The notes beneath the pieces were generated by a model. That model saw nothing but the letters and a program-made list of their open reading frames with translations, was not told where the DNA came from and did not search any database. Both the position numbers and the translations under genes were made by a program. From assembly GCA_019454675.1 (NCBI GenBank), contig JACFNV010000010.1, positions 1 to 43,925 on the forward strand: 43,925 nt of DNA, written 5' to 3'. Positions 5,289 to 15,267 of this stretch are shown here, in pieces. This DNA comes from Gammaproteobacteria bacterium (lineage in GTDB: Bacteria; Pseudomonadota; Gammaproteobacteria; Steroidobacterales; GCA-2729495). The first letter of the stretch is position 1. Every line of letters begins with the position of its first letter.

Positions 5289-5756
5289 ATGAGCACCATC
5301 GCCACAGGCAGGAAGGTCCCCGACTTCACCCTCGGTGCAACCGGCGGCAAGGAAATCAGCCTGGCCGGGCTGCGCGGGCACCCGGTGGTGCTCTACTTCT
5401 ACCCGCGCGACAACACGCCGGGCTGCACCACCGAGGGCTGCGACTTCCGCGACCACCATGCCGCCTTCAGGAAGCTCGGCGCGGTGGTGCTTGGCGTCTC
5501 GCGCGACTCGCTGGCCTCGCACGAGAAGTTCAAGGCGCAGCACGAGTTTCCCTTCGACCTGCTGGCCGACGGCGACGAGGATCTCTGCCGCCTGTTCGAC
5601 GTCATCCGCGAAAAGAACATGTACGGCAAGAAGGTGATGGGCGTCGAGCGCAGCACCTTCCTCATCGATGCCGATGGCGTGCTGCGCAAGGAGTGGCGCA
5701 AGGTCAAGGTGGGGGGTCACGTGGAGGCCGTGCTGGCGGCGCTCAAGGCCCTCTAG
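5289..5756 (+). CDS. bcp: Thioredoxin-dependent peroxiredoxin Bcp (PrxQ)
   Basis: Bcp reduces hydrogen peroxide and organic hydroperoxides in the cytoplasm using thioredoxin. The 155-aa protein has the PrxQ motif with peroxidatic Cys46 and resolving Cys51 in DNTPGCTTEGCDF, which marks the atypical two-cysteine type. The length matches the family. It follows gcvR by 56 bases and an AAAGGT ribosome binding site precedes the ATG. Confidence 0.95.
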   Translation: MSTIATGRKVPDFTLGATGGKEISLAGLRGHPVVLYFYPRDNTPGCTTEGCDFRDHHAAFRKLGAVVLGVSRDSLASHEKFKAQHEFPFDLLADGDEDLCRLFDVIREKNMYGKKVMGVERSTFLIDADGVLRKEWRKVKVGGHVEAVLAALKAL

Positions 5757-5774
5757 GCCACGGAGAAACAGCCC

Positions 5775-7265
5775 TTGTTCCGCCGCCTGGTCGTCCTCGC
5801 CTGCAGCCTTGCCCTCGGCCTGGCGCCGCTGCTGGTGGCGGGCAACGACCTGCCCGACATCGGCAACCCCTCCGACACGGTGCTGTCGCGCGACATGGAG
5901 CAGCAGATCGGGCGCTCCATCTACAAAAGCCTGCGCGACACCGGCAAGGTGGTCACCGACCCTGAGCTGCAGGAATACATCCAGGACATCGGGCAGAAGA
6001 TCGCCGCCAACGCCACCGACAACGGCCAGCGCTTCCGCTTCTTCATCGTCGATGACGCGGCGATCAACGCCTTCGCCCTGCCCGGCGGCTACGTCGGCGT
6101 GCACTCGGGGCTGCTGCTGGCCACCGCCAACGAAAGCGAGCTAGCCGGCGTGCTGGCGCACGAGATATCGCACGTCACCCAGCGCCACATCTCGCGCGCC
6201 ATCCACGCCAACTCCCGCGCCAGCATCCTCACCATGGCGGCGCTGCTGGGCGCGATCCTGCTGGGTGCGGCAACCGGCTCGGGCGATGCCATCCAGGGCG
6301 CGCTGGCGGCGGCCCAGGGCGCGGCCGCCCAGCAGCAGATCAACTTCACGCGCAGCAACGAATACGAGGCGGACCGGGTGGGCATCGGCCTGATGGCAAG
6401 CGCCGGCTTCGACCCCGATGCCATGGCCAGCTTCTTCAACACCCTGGCCCGGCAAAGCGGCCCGCTGGCGAGCGCCGCGCCCGAGTTCCTGCGCACCCAC
6501 CCGGTGACCGTCAATCGCGTCGCCGAGGCACGCGAGCGCGCCGCGCAGTTCCCGCGCACGGGGGAAGAGGCCCGCAGCACCACCGGCTACGGGCTGGCGC
6601 GCGCCAGGCTCCGCCTGCTGGCAAGCCCCACCCCGGAGTCGGCCCTGGCCTACTTCACCAGCCAGCAGAAGGACCCGGCGCATGCCGGCACGCTCGGCAC
6701 CGAATACGGCCTGGCGCTGGCGGAGCTGCGCGCCGGCCAGGCAAAACAGGCGGCGGAAGCCTTCGCCGGCCTCGTCGCCGGCAATCCCGGCGTGATCCCC
6801 TTCCACAGCGGGCTGGCCGCGGCGCAGATGGCCAGCGGCGACGAGCAGGCTGCCTTTGCCAGCTACGAGCATGCAGTGAGCCTGTTCCCGCGCAACGTGC
6901 CGCTGACCATCCACTACGCGGAAGCGCTCATGCAGCGCGGGCGCGCCAAGGAAGCCCACAAGATCCTGCTCGACCTGCTGAACATCGTGCCGCCCACCCC
7001 GGAACAGGTGCGGCTGATCGCCCTTGCGGCAAGTGCGGCTGGCGATACGGCGGACGCCCATTACTATATGGCCGAATACCACCTGATGGCAGGCGACCTG
7101 GGTCTGGCTGCCGACGAGCTGCGCATCGCGCTCGGCATGCCCGGGCTGGACTCGGTGCAGAAGGCACGCTTCGGCTCGCGGCTGTCCGAAATCCAGGAGG
7201 TCCTGACGCGACTGCAAGCGGAGAAACGCATGTCACAACCCCGCAATCCGGAATCCGGTTCATGA
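5775..7265 (+). CDS. bepA: BepA-like M48 periplasmic metalloprotease with TPR domain
   Basis: BepA acts in the periplasm as protease and chaperone for outer-membrane proteins, notably LptD. The 496-aa protein has an N-terminal signal peptide (about 1-23), zinc motif HEISH at 129-133, the third-ligand segment NEYEADR at 195-201, and a C-terminal half of helical TPR-type repeats (about 280-480). The start is TTG with GGAG nine bases upstream; no better start precedes it. The stop overlaps the mlaA ATG as ATGA, tying two outer-membrane homeostasis genes together. Confidence 0.93.
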   Translation: MFRRLVVLACSLALGLAPLLVAGNDLPDIGNPSDTVLSRDMEQQIGRSIYKSLRDTGKVVTDPELQEYIQDIGQKIAANATDNGQRFRFFIVDDAAINAFALPGGYVGVHSGLLLATANESELAGVLAHEISHVTQRHISRAIHANSRASILTMAALLGAILLGAATGSGDAIQGALAAAQGAAAQQQINFTRSNEYEADRVGIGLMASAGFDPDAMASFFNTLARQSGPLASAAPEFLRTHPVTVNRVAEARERAAQFPRTGEEARSTTGYGLARARLRLLASPTPESALAYFTSQQKDPAHAGTLGTEYGLALAELRAGQAKQAAEAFAGLVAGNPGVIPFHSGLAAAQMASGDEQAAFASYEHAVSLFPRNVPLTIHYAEALMQRGRAKEAHKILLDLLNIVPPTPEQVRLIALAASAAGDTADAHYYMAEYHLMAGDLGLAADELRIALGMPGLDSVQKARFGSRLSEIQEVLTRLQAEKRMSQPRNPESGS

Positions 7266-8011
7266 GCAGCAGATTTCCCGGGCTGTTGCTGGCCCTGTTC
7301 ATTGCCCTTGGCGCAGCGGGCTGCGCCAGCCAGGCGGCCACCGCCAAGGCACCGCCCGACCCCGACCCGCTCGAACCGGTCAACCGGGCCATCTACTCCG
7401 CCAACGAGGTGCTCGACTACTTCGTCGCCAGACCGGTGGCACGCGGCTACGAGAAGCTGACCCCGCAGTTCTTTCGCACCGGCGCCGGCAACTTCTTCAG
7501 GAACCTGGGTTATCCGGTCACCATCCTCAACGACTTCCTGCAGGGCAAGTTCCGCCAGGGCGGCGCGGACACGCTGCGTTTCGCAATGAACACCACGGTG
7601 GGGCTGGCCGGCCTCCTCGACCCCGCCACCGAGATGGGGCTCGAAGTCCACGACGAGGACTTCGGCCAGACGCTGGCGGTCTGGGGCCTGCCCGAGGGAC
7701 CCTACCTGGTGATGCCGGTGTTCGGCCCCACCACGCTGCTGGCCGGGGCGGGCGACCTCGCCGACACCCAGGCCTCGCTGCTCTACCAGTGGCCGGGCAG
7801 CAATGGCTCGCGCAACGCGCTGGTGGCCTGGGAGCTCACCCACCGGCGCTACACCCTGCTGCCCTATGATGAACAGGTGGAGCAGGCATTCGACCGCTAC
7901 GCCTTCGTGCGTGATGCCTACCTGCAGAACAGGCGCTACAAGATCCACGACGGTCAGCTGCCCGTCGACGACCTCTTCCCCGACGATTTCGAGGATGACT
8001 ACGAGGACTGA
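7262..8011 (+). CDS. mlaA: MlaA outer-membrane lipoprotein
   Basis: MlaA removes mislocalised phospholipids from the outer leaflet of the outer membrane and hands them to MlaC. The 249-aa protein has a signal peptide with lipobox GAAGC (Cys21), followed by the VacJ-family signature DPLEPVNRAIYSANEVLDYF and later RFAMNTTVGLAGLLDPATE and VWGLPEGPYLVMPVFGP. The C-terminal tail is acidic. The gene is separate from and convergent to mlaFEDCB and is coupled to bepA. Confidence 0.96.
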   Translation: MSSRFPGLLLALFIALGAAGCASQAATAKAPPDPDPLEPVNRAIYSANEVLDYFVARPVARGYEKLTPQFFRTGAGNFFRNLGYPVTILNDFLQGKFRQGGADTLRFAMNTTVGLAGLLDPATEMGLEVHDEDFGQTLAVWGLPEGPYLVMPVFGPTTLLAGAGDLADTQASLLYQWPGSNGSRNALVAWELTHRRYTLLPYDEQVEQAFDRYAFVRDAYLQNRRYKIHDGQLPVDDLFPDDFEDDYED

Positions 8012-8078
8012 GCGGCCAGGGCGGAACGCCACCGGCACGCGCCACGGCGGCCGCCAGCAGGCCGGGTGGGTCGGCTGA

Positions 8079-8381
8079 TCAGGCCTGCTGCAGCAGGCCC
8101 TCGGTCTCGCTGATCCGCGCCAGCGCCAGCAGCTTGTCGGGCATGCACTCGATGCGCAGCGCACGCCCGGCCAGGCTCGCCTGCCCCACCCACTCCAGCA
8201 CCAGCGCCAGTCCGGCGCTGTCCACCTGGCTGACCCCGGCAAGGTCGATGCAGGTACCGGCGGGCGCCTCGCGCAGCAGCGGCAGGCTTGCCTCCCACAC
8301 GCCGGGGACGCTGTTGAAGTCGAGCGGTCCGCTGACGCGGAACAGCCCCTCACCCGCCACCTCGAAGCGCGCCGCGGCCAT
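8079..8381 (-). CDS. mlaB: MlaB STAS-domain protein
   Basis: MlaB is the small cytoplasmic STAS subunit that stabilises and stimulates the MlaF ATPase. The 100-aa protein is a single STAS domain: FRVSGPLDFNSVPGVWE, then CIDLAGVSQVDSAGLALVLEW with the conserved DSAG at the helix start. The ATG overlaps the mlaC stop by one base (TGATG). It is the last gene of the operon. Confidence 0.92.
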   Translation of the reverse strand: MAAARFEVAGEGLFRVSGPLDFNSVPGVWEASLPLLREAPAGTCIDLAGVSQVDSAGLALVLEWVGQASLAGRALRIECMPDKLLALARISETEGLLQQA

Positions 8382-9028
8382 CAGCCGCCGGCCTTCGGGG
8401 CGTCGGCCTCGCGCTTGCCGGCATCGATGTCGGCGGTCTCGCGCTCGAGCCGGTCGATCAGCGCATCCAGCCCCCTGGCCGAGACCTCGGCATTGAACTG
8501 GTTGCGGTAGTTCTGCACGTAGGAGATGCCCTCGATGCGCACGTCGTAGACCTTCCAGCCGGCAGGGGTCTCGCGCATGATGTAGCTCACCGGCACCGTG
8601 CTGCCCTCGGGCAGGCGCATCTGCGTATCGATCACCGTGCGGCCATCCGTGGGCGGGCTGCGCTGGGGCAGGATGCGGAAGTCCTTCTGGTCGAACTTGA
8701 GCACCGCGGTGGCATAGCTGCGCAGCAGGAAGTTGTAGAACACGTCCACGAAGCGCTTGCGCTGCTCGGCGCTGGCGCTGCGCCAGGCCTTGCCCAGCAC
8801 CAGCCGGCCGGCGTAGTCGCTGTCGAAGTCGGGCAGCAGCTCGCGATCGATCATCGCATAGAGCGCCTTGCGGTCGGCAGCCAGATCCGCGCCATGCTCC
8901 TCGAGCTGCTGGCTGATGCGCGTCACCGCGGACTCGATCACCTGCTGCGGTGCCGGTGATGGCTCCGCCATCGCGGGGGCAGCAGCCAGCAGCAGGACCG
9001 CTGCGAGGCTAGTCAGCATGCTGCGCAT
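8381..9028 (-). CDS. mlaC: MlaC periplasmic phospholipid carrier
   Basis: MlaC shuttles phospholipid between MlaA and the inner-membrane complex. The 215-aa protein has a signal peptide MRSMLTSLAAVLLLAAAPAMA and the Tol-Tol/Ttg2 family body, including FVDVFYNFLLRSYATAVL and DTQMRLPEGSTVPVSYIMR. The ATG at 9028 is preferred because GGGGATGG stands 7-14 bases upstream; 9019 is an alternative. The gene overlaps the mlaD 3' end by 20 bases. Confidence 0.93.
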   Translation of the reverse strand: MRSMLTSLAAVLLLAAAPAMAEPSPAPQQVIESAVTRISQQLEEHGADLAADRKALYAMIDRELLPDFDSDYAGRLVLGKAWRSASAEQRKRFVDVFYNFLLRSYATAVLKFDQKDFRILPQRSPPTDGRTVIDTQMRLPEGSTVPVSYIMRETPAGWKVYDVRIEGISYVQNYRNQFNAEVSARGLDALIDRLERETADIDAGKREADAPKAGG

Positions 9029-9491
9029 TTTTTTCCATCCCCAGGCTGAACAGAAGCTTGCCAATGATGTTCTCCAAGACGATTGCCGACTGCGTCAGCT
9101 CGATTCGACTGCTGTCGTGCAGAAAGGTTTCCGAGCCGCCGGCGCCGATGCCCACATACTTGCTGCCGAGCAGGCCGGCGGTGAGGATGCTGGCATCGGA
9201 GTCGTCGGGAATCTGGTCGAACTCGGGCGCAATGCGCATGGTCACCACCGCATCGAGGCCCTGCGGGTCGAAGCTGATCTGCTCGACGCGCCCGATGGTG
9301 ACCCCCGACATGGTGACCGGTGCGCGCTCCTTGAGCCCGGCGATGTCGTCGAAGCGCGCGGTGACCGTGTAGCCCTTGTCGCCGGCATAGCTGCCGACGC
9401 TGGTGGTCTGCGTTGCCAGGAAGAACAACGCCGCAAAACCCAGCAGGATGAACATGCCTGCTCCCAGTTCCCTGGCCGGTGAACTTTCCAT
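9009..9491 (-). CDS. mlaD: MlaD membrane-anchored MCE protein
   Basis: MlaD forms the hexameric lipid-binding ring of the MlaFEDB complex. The 160-aa protein has one N-terminal membrane segment (about 11-28, GAGMFILLGFAALFFLA) and an MCE domain with YTVTARFDDIAGLKERAPV, MSGVTIGRV and DASILTAGLLGSKYVGI. The length fits the family. Confidence 0.95.
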   Translation of the reverse strand: MESSPARELGAGMFILLGFAALFFLATQTTSVGSYAGDKGYTVTARFDDIAGLKERAPVTMSGVTIGRVEQISFDPQGLDAVVTMRIAPEFDQIPDDSDASILTAGLLGSKYVGIGAGGSETFLHDSSRIELTQSAIVLENIIGKLLFSLGMEKNAQHAD

Positions 9492-9503
9492 GGCCCGTCG
9501 CCC

Positions 9504-10271
9504 TCAGAGAAGAAAAGATGTGATCATGTAGTCGAGCACCAGCACCAGCACCGAGGTAATGACCACGGTGCGCGTCGTTGCCAGGCCGACACCCTCGGCG
9601 GTGCGATCCGCCGTATAGCCCTCGAAGACCGCCACCAGGCTGGCGGCCACGCCGAAGACCATGCTCTTGATGATGCCCTCGCGGATGTCCTCGGAGCTGA
9701 CGTATTCCTGCATCTGCGACCAGAAGGCGCCATTGTCGACGCCCATCATCTGCACGCCGACGAAGTAGGCACCGAGGATGCCCACGCAATTGAAGATGGC
9801 GGTGAGGAAGGGCACCGCGATCAGGCCGCCGAGGAAGCGCGGCGCCACGATGCGCCCGATCGGGTCGATGGCCATCACCTCCATGGCGGAGAGCTGGTCG
9901 GTGGCGCGCATCAGGCCGATCTCGGCAGTCAGCGCCGTGCCGGCGCGCCCGGCGAACAGCAGCGCGGTGACCACCGGCCCCAGCTCCTTGATGAGCGAGA
10001 GCGCGGCCGCTGCGCCGAGCAGGTCCTCCTGGCGCAGCCGCGAGAAGGCGTCATAGCCCTGCAGGCCGACCACCATGCCGACGAAGAAACCCGAGGTCAT
10101 GATGATGACCAGCGACAGCACGCCGGCGTTCTGCACCTGGGCGGAAATCAGCCGCGGCCGGCGCAGCGCATAGGGCGCCGACTGCAGGATGGTCAGCAGG
10201 AACAGGGCAACCGCACCGAGCTTGCGGATGGCGCGCAGCGGCGCCGAGCTGAGCGAGCGGGCGGCAGCCAT
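9504..10271 (-). CDS. mlaE: MlaE ABC transporter permease
   Basis: MlaE is the integral membrane permease of the phospholipid transporter. The 255-aa protein has several hydrophobic segments and the conserved text SFFVG-like MTSGFFVGMVVGLQGY, ELGPVVTALLFAGRAGTALTAEIG and DYMITSFLL at the C-terminus. The ATG at 10271, one base after the mlaF stop, is chosen; the longer frame would run inside mlaF. Confidence 0.95.
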   Translation of the reverse strand: MAAARSLSSAPLRAIRKLGAVALFLLTILQSAPYALRRPRLISAQVQNAGVLSLVIIMTSGFFVGMVVGLQGYDAFSRLRQEDLLGAAAALSLIKELGPVVTALLFAGRAGTALTAEIGLMRATDQLSAMEVMAIDPIGRIVAPRFLGGLIAVPFLTAIFNCVGILGAYFVGVQMMGVDNGAFWSQMQEYVSSEDIREGIIKSMVFGVAASLVAVFEGYTADRTAEGVGLATTRTVVITSVLVLVLDYMITSFLL

Positions 10272-10272
10272 C

Positions 10273-11091
10273 TCAGCGCCCCCCGCCCAGCAGGTCGTCG
10301 CGGTAGGGCGCCGCCGGGTAGTGGAAGGGCACCGGGCCATCGGCGCTGCCGCTCATGAACTGGCGGATCAGCGGCGAGTCCATTGCCTGCAGCTCGGCGG
10401 GGGTGCCCTCGCCGATCACCTTGCCGCCCGACATCACGAAGCAGTAGTCGGCGATCTGGCTGACCTCCTCGACATCGTGCGACACCAGGATGCTGGTGAC
10501 GCCGAGGATGTCGTTGTTCCTCCTGATGAGCCGCATGATCATGCCCATGGAGATCGGGTCCAGCCCCGAGAAGGGCTCATCGTAGAGCAGCAGCTCGGGG
10601 TCGAGCACCATGGCGCGCGCCAGCGCCACCCGGCGCGCCATGCCGCCCGAGAGTTCCGAGGGCATGAGCCGCGCAGCGCCGCGCAGGCCGACCGTCTGCA
10701 GCTTGCTGAGCACGATGGTCCTGATCAGCCGCTCGGGCAGGCGGGTATGCTCGCGCAGCGGGAAGGCCACGTTGTCGAACACCGAGTCGCCGGTCAGCAG
10801 CGCGGAATTCTGGAACAGCATGCCCATGTGGCGGCGCAGTTCGAAGAGCTCGGCGCGGTCCAGCTTCGCCACCTCGCGCCCGTCCACCTTCAGGCTGCCG
10901 CTCTCGGGGCGGATCTGGCCGGTGATGAGGCGCAGCAGCGTGGTCTTGCCGGTGCCGCTCGGCCCCATGATGGCGGTGACCGTGCCGCGCGCCACGCGCA
11001 GGCTCAGCCCGTCGAAGATGCGCCGGCCGCCGACCGAAAAGCGCAGGTCGTCGGTCTCGATCAGGAATGGTCCGGGTTCTGTAGCTGGCAT
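10273..11091 (-). CDS. mlaF: MlaF ABC transporter ATPase
   Basis: MlaF powers phospholipid transport across the inner membrane. The 272-aa protein has Walker A GPSGTGKT (43-50), a Q-loop in MLFQNSALL, signature ELSGGMARR, Walker B LLLYDEPF and the switch His in ILVSHDVEE. The C-terminal extension after the ABC core contacts the neighbouring subunit in this family. It is the first gene of the operon mlaFEDCB and is divergent from the SUF operon with 150 bases between the starts. Confidence 0.96.
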   Translation of the reverse strand: MPATEPGPFLIETDDLRFSVGGRRIFDGLSLRVARGTVTAIMGPSGTGKTTLLRLITGQIRPESGSLKVDGREVAKLDRAELFELRRHMGMLFQNSALLTGDSVFDNVAFPLREHTRLPERLIRTIVLSKLQTVGLRGAARLMPSELSGGMARRVALARAMVLDPELLLYDEPFSGLDPISMGMIMRLIRRNNDILGVTSILVSHDVEEVSQIADYCFVMSGGKVIGEGTPAELQAMDSPLIRQFMSGSADGPVPFHYPAAPYRDDLLGGGR

Positions 11092-11183
11092 GCGTGTTGT
11101 ACCGCCACCGGCCGGGGCGTGGCTTCTTGTCGGCGGCGAAGCATAGCAGATCCGCCCGCCGGGCCACGAAAACCACGCCGATC

Positions 11184-11232
11184 TTGCCTGCTCCATGCAA
11201 TCAGGACTAATATAGTCCCATATGAAAGGGAC
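11184..11232 (+). promoter_or_regulatory. SUF operon promoter with IscR-type operator
   Basis: TTGCCT (11184-11189) and TAATAT (11208-11213) are separated by 18 bases. A perfect inverted repeat, GGACTA-ATA-TAGTCC at 11204-11218, covers the -10. Its core GACT-n5-AGTC, followed by CCATAT, matches the core of IscR type 1 sites as I know it. A second arm pair GTCCC/GGGAC (11215-11219 and 11228-11232) overlaps it. Autoregulation by the downstream Rrf2 protein is the natural inference. Confidence 0.6.
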
Positions 11233-11241
11233 ACCCCCGCC

Positions 11242-11709
11242 GTGCTCCGCATCAGCCGCCTGACAGACTATGGAACCATGATCCTCGTGCACCTCGCCCG
11301 GCAGGAAGGCAGGCTCTGCACCGCCGGCGACGTCGCCGGCGGCACCCATGTCGCGCTGCCCACGGTGCAGAAGATCCTCAAGCTGCTGACCCGCGCCGGG
11401 CTGGTCAGCTCGACGCGCGGCGCCGAGGGTGGCTATTGCCTGGGGCGCCCGCCGGAGGCGATCAGCGCTGCCGAGGTCCTCGACGTGCTCGACGGCCCGC
11501 TGGCCATCACCGAGTGCAGCACCGCGGAGGGCCAGTGCGAGCTCGAACCACTGTGCCAGGTCAGCGATGCCTGGCAGAAGATCAACCGGGCGATCCGCGC
11601 CGCGCTGGACGACATCAGCCTCGCCGACCTCGCGGGCCCGGCACGCAAACTGTCCGTGAGCGGACTCACCCAGGGGATCACCCGGACCATCAGCCGGCAG
11701 CAGCAATGA
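11242..11709 (+). CDS. SUF system Rrf2-family transcriptional regulator
   Basis: This 155-aa IscR-like repressor has an N-terminal winged helix ([18 protein letters not shown], then [19 protein letters not shown] and [10 protein letters not shown]) and three cysteines C92, C99 and C105 in [15 protein letters not shown], close to the cluster ligands of IscR (92, 98, 104). It should sense cellular Fe-S status and control the suf genes. The GTG at 11242 is used because no in-frame ATG exists upstream and GGGA lies 10 bases before it. Its stop overlaps the sufB ATG as ATGA. Confidence 0.93.
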   Translation: MLRISRLTDYGTMILVHLARQEGRLCTAGDVAGGTHVALPTVQKILKLLTRAGLVSSTRGAEGGYCLGRPPEAISAAEVLDVLDGPLAITECSTAEGQCELEPLCQVSDAWQKINRAIRAALDDISLADLAGPARKLSVSGLTQGITRTISRQQQ

Positions 11710-13151
11710 ACAGTCCTGAAACCATCGAAGAGCTGGTCGACAAGAAATACCAGCACGGCTTCATCACCGACATCGAGTCCGACACCATCCCGCCGGGCCT
11801 CGACGAGGATGTCATCCGCTTCATCTCGAAGAAGAAGCGCGAGCCGGCCTTCCTGCTCGACTTCCGTCTGAAGGCCTTCCGCTACTGGCTCACCCAGCGC
11901 GAGCCCGAGTGGCCCAAGCTCCACTACCCGCCCATCGATTACCAGGACGTGTCCTACTACTCGGCGCCGAAGTCCGGCAAGGCAGGGCCGAAGAGCCTCG
12001 ACGAGGTCGATCCCAAGCTGCTGGAGACCTACGACAAGCTCGGCATCCCGCTGCACGAGCGGGCCAGGCTGGCCGGGGTGGCGGTGGATGCGGTATTCGA
12101 CAGCGTCTCGGTGGCCACCACCTTCCAGGACAAGCTGGCCAAGGCCGGCGTCATCTTCTGTTCCTTCTCGCACGGCGTGCAGAGCCACCCCGAGCTGGTC
12201 GAGCAGTACCTCGGCAGCGTGGTGCCCTACCGCGACAACTACTTCGCGGCGCTGAACTCGGCGGTGTTCTCCGACGGCTCCTTCGTGTTCATCCCCAGGG
12301 GGGTGCGCTGCCCGATGGAGCTGTCCTCCTACTTCCGCATCAACGCGGCCAAGACCGGGCAGTTCGAGCGCACGCTGATCATCGCCGAGGAAGGCTCGCA
12401 CGTGAGCTACCTGGAGGGCTGCACCGCGCCCCAGCGCGACGAAAACCAGCTGCACGCGGCGGTGGTCGAGCTGGTGGCGCTCGAGGGCGCCGAGATCAAG
12501 TACTCCACCGTGCAGAACTGGTACCCGGGCGACGAGAACGGCGTCGGCGGCATCTACAACTTCGTCACCAAGCGCGGCGACTGCCGCGGCGCCAACTCGA
12601 AGATCTCCTGGACCCAGGTGGAGGCCGGCTCCGCCATCACCTGGAAGTACCCGAGCTGCATCCTGCGCGGCGACAACTCGGTGGGCGAGTTCTACTCGGT
12701 GGCGGTGACCAACCACCTGCAGCAGGCGGATACCGGCACCAAGATGATCCACATCGGCAGGAACACCCGCAGCACGATCATCTCCAAGGGCATCTCCGCC
12801 GGGCGCGCGCAGCAGTCCTACCGCGGCCTGGTGAAGATCTTCCCCAGTGCCGAGGGCGCCCGCAACTACACCCAGTGCGACTCGCTGCTGATCGGCAAGG
12901 AATGCGGCGCGCACACCTTCCCGTACATGGAGATCAGGAACCCCGGCGCCATCGTCGAGCACGAGGCGACCACCTCGAAGATCTCCGACGACCAGCTCTT
13001 CTACTGCCGGCAGCGCGGGCTGGCGGAGGAAGACGCGGTCAATCTCATCGTCAACGGCTTCTGCAAGCAGGTCTTCCGCGAGCTGCCCATGGAGTTTGCC
13101 GTCGAGGCACAGAACCTGCTGAACGTCAGCCTGGAGGGCGCCGTGGGCTGA
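11706..13151 (+). CDS. sufB: Fe-S cluster assembly scaffold SufB
   Basis: SufB is the core of the SufBC2D scaffold on which Fe-S clusters are built. The 481-aa protein shows family text throughout, such as [56 protein letters not shown] and the C-terminal [15 protein letters not shown] with the conserved cysteine that receives sulfur or ligates the cluster. It begins the structural part of the operon. Confidence 0.97.
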   Translation: MNSPETIEELVDKKYQHGFITDIESDTIPPGLDEDVIRFISKKKREPAFLLDFRLKAFRYWLTQREPEWPKLHYPPIDYQDVSYYSAPKSGKAGPKSLDEVDPKLLETYDKLGIPLHERARLAGVAVDAVFDSVSVATTFQDKLAKAGVIFCSFSHGVQSHPELVEQYLGSVVPYRDNYFAALNSAVFSDGSFVFIPRGVRCPMELSSYFRINAAKTGQFERTLIIAEEGSHVSYLEGCTAPQRDENQLHAAVVELVALEGAEIKYSTVQNWYPGDENGVGGIYNFVTKRGDCRGANSKISWTQVEAGSAITWKYPSCILRGDNSVGEFYSVAVTNHLQQADTGTKMIHIGRNTRSTIISKGISAGRAQQSYRGLVKIFPSAEGARNYTQCDSLLIGKECGAHTFPYMEIRNPGAIVEHEATTSKISDDQLFYCRQRGLAEEDAVNLIVNGFCKQVFRELPMEFAVEAQNLLNVSLEGAVG

Positions 13152-13179
13152 AAGGCCCGGCACTGAACAAGAAAACATC

Positions 13180-13932
<753 letters not shown>

Positions 13933-13938
13933 GCTGCC

Positions 13939-15267
13939 ATGGATGCGGGAACACCGATGAGCGGCGATTTCGCCGAGGCGCTGGCCGCCATCATCCGCGC
14001 GCAGCCGGCACTGGACTGGATGACCCCGCTGCGTACCGCGGCCATGCAGCGCTTCGACCGTGCAGGGTTTCCCTCGCCGAGGCTCGAAGACTGGCGCCAC
14101 ACCAACCTGAAGGAATACGCCAGCCGCAGCCGGCAGCTTGCCCTCCCCTCCGCCACCGGGACAGCCGCAGACGGCGCCGCCCTCTCCGCGCTCGCCAGGC
14201 GCCTGCTGCCCACCGGCATGGGCTTCGTCGCCGTCTTCCACGCCGGGCGCCTGCTCGACGGGCTCTCGCAGCTGGTGCCCCCCGCGGGAGCAAGCTGCAG
14301 CCGGCCAGGCGATGCCGAGCGCCCATCGGCCTGGGCCGACAGCCTGGCAGCCGATGCCGGCGAGGATGCCCCGGCGCTGGCCGCCCTCAATGCCGCGCTG
14401 CTCGGCGACGGCATTGCCATCGAGGTGGCGGCGGGGGCGGTCATCAGCCAGCCGCTGTACGTCGTCCACGCCTCCGCGGACGGGTGCAGCGCGCAGAACC
14501 GCGTGGTACTGCGCCTCGGGGCCGGCAGCCGCTGCACGCTCATCGAGCACCACCTCGGCGAGGGTGCCGGCATCGCCAACTCGGTGACCGACATCAGCTG
14601 CGGGCGCGATGCGCATCTCGGCTACATCAGGCTCCAGGAGGAGCCCGAAGAGACGCTGCACCTCAGCCTGCAGCGCCTGCGCCTGGCGGGCGGTGCCGAG
14701 GCCGGGCTGCTTGCCATCGACCTCGGTGGCGGGCTGGTGCGCAACACCCTGCAGCTCAGCCTCGACGGCGCCGGTGCCGGCACCGACATCCGCGGGCTGT
14801 TCTTCGTCGATGGCAAGCGCCACGTGGACAACCTGACCCGGGTCGACCACCGTGCGCTCTCCACGCGCTGCTACGAACGCTACCGCGGCATCGTCGAGGA
14901 TGCCGGCCACGGCGTGTTCAACGGCAAGATCATCGTCCACGAGGGCGCGGACCGCACCGCCGCCGAGCTGCGCAACGAAAACCTGCTGCTCTCCCCGCGC
15001 GCGGAGGTGGACACCAAGCCGGAGCTGGAGATCTACACCGACGACGTCAAGTGCGCGCATGGCGCGACGACCGGCCAGCTCGACGAGACCGCAGTGTTCT
15101 ACCTGCGCTCGCGCGGCATCGGCGAGGACGAGGCCAGGCGCATGCTGATGGCGGCCTTTGCCCACGAGATCATCGCGCAGATCCCGGTCGCCGAGGTCAA
15201 GGAACACGTCATCGCGCTGCTCGACCAGCGCCTGCCCGACCTCGCCCAGGTGGGCACCGGGCAGTGA
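13939..15267 (+). CDS. sufD: Fe-S cluster assembly protein SufD
   Basis: SufD pairs with SufB in the scaffold and helps iron entry. The 442-aa protein has the beta-helix core and the conserved C-terminal part VHEGADRTAAELRNENLLLS, then YTDDVKCAHGATTGQLDE with the His-Gly-Ala-Thr motif. The N-terminal part (about 40-150) is weakly conserved, as is usual. An in-frame ATG at 13957 is an alternative start. The stop overlaps the sufS GTG as GTGA. Confidence 0.95.
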   Translation: MDAGTPMSGDFAEALAAIIRAQPALDWMTPLRTAAMQRFDRAGFPSPRLEDWRHTNLKEYASRSRQLALPSATGTAADGAALSALARRLLPTGMGFVAVFHAGRLLDGLSQLVPPAGASCSRPGDAERPSAWADSLAADAGEDAPALAALNAALLGDGIAIEVAAGAVISQPLYVVHASADGCSAQNRVVLRLGAGSRCTLIEHHLGEGAGIANSVTDISCGRDAHLGYIRLQEEPEETLHLSLQRLRLAGGAEAGLLAIDLGGGLVRNTLQLSLDGAGAGTDIRGLFFVDGKRHVDNLTRVDHRALSTRCYERYRGIVEDAGHGVFNGKIIVHEGADRTAAELRNENLLLSPRAEVDTKPELEIYTDDVKCAHGATTGQLDETAVFYLRSRGIGEDEARRMLMAAFAHEIIAQIPVAEVKEHVIALLDQRLPDLAQVGTGQ

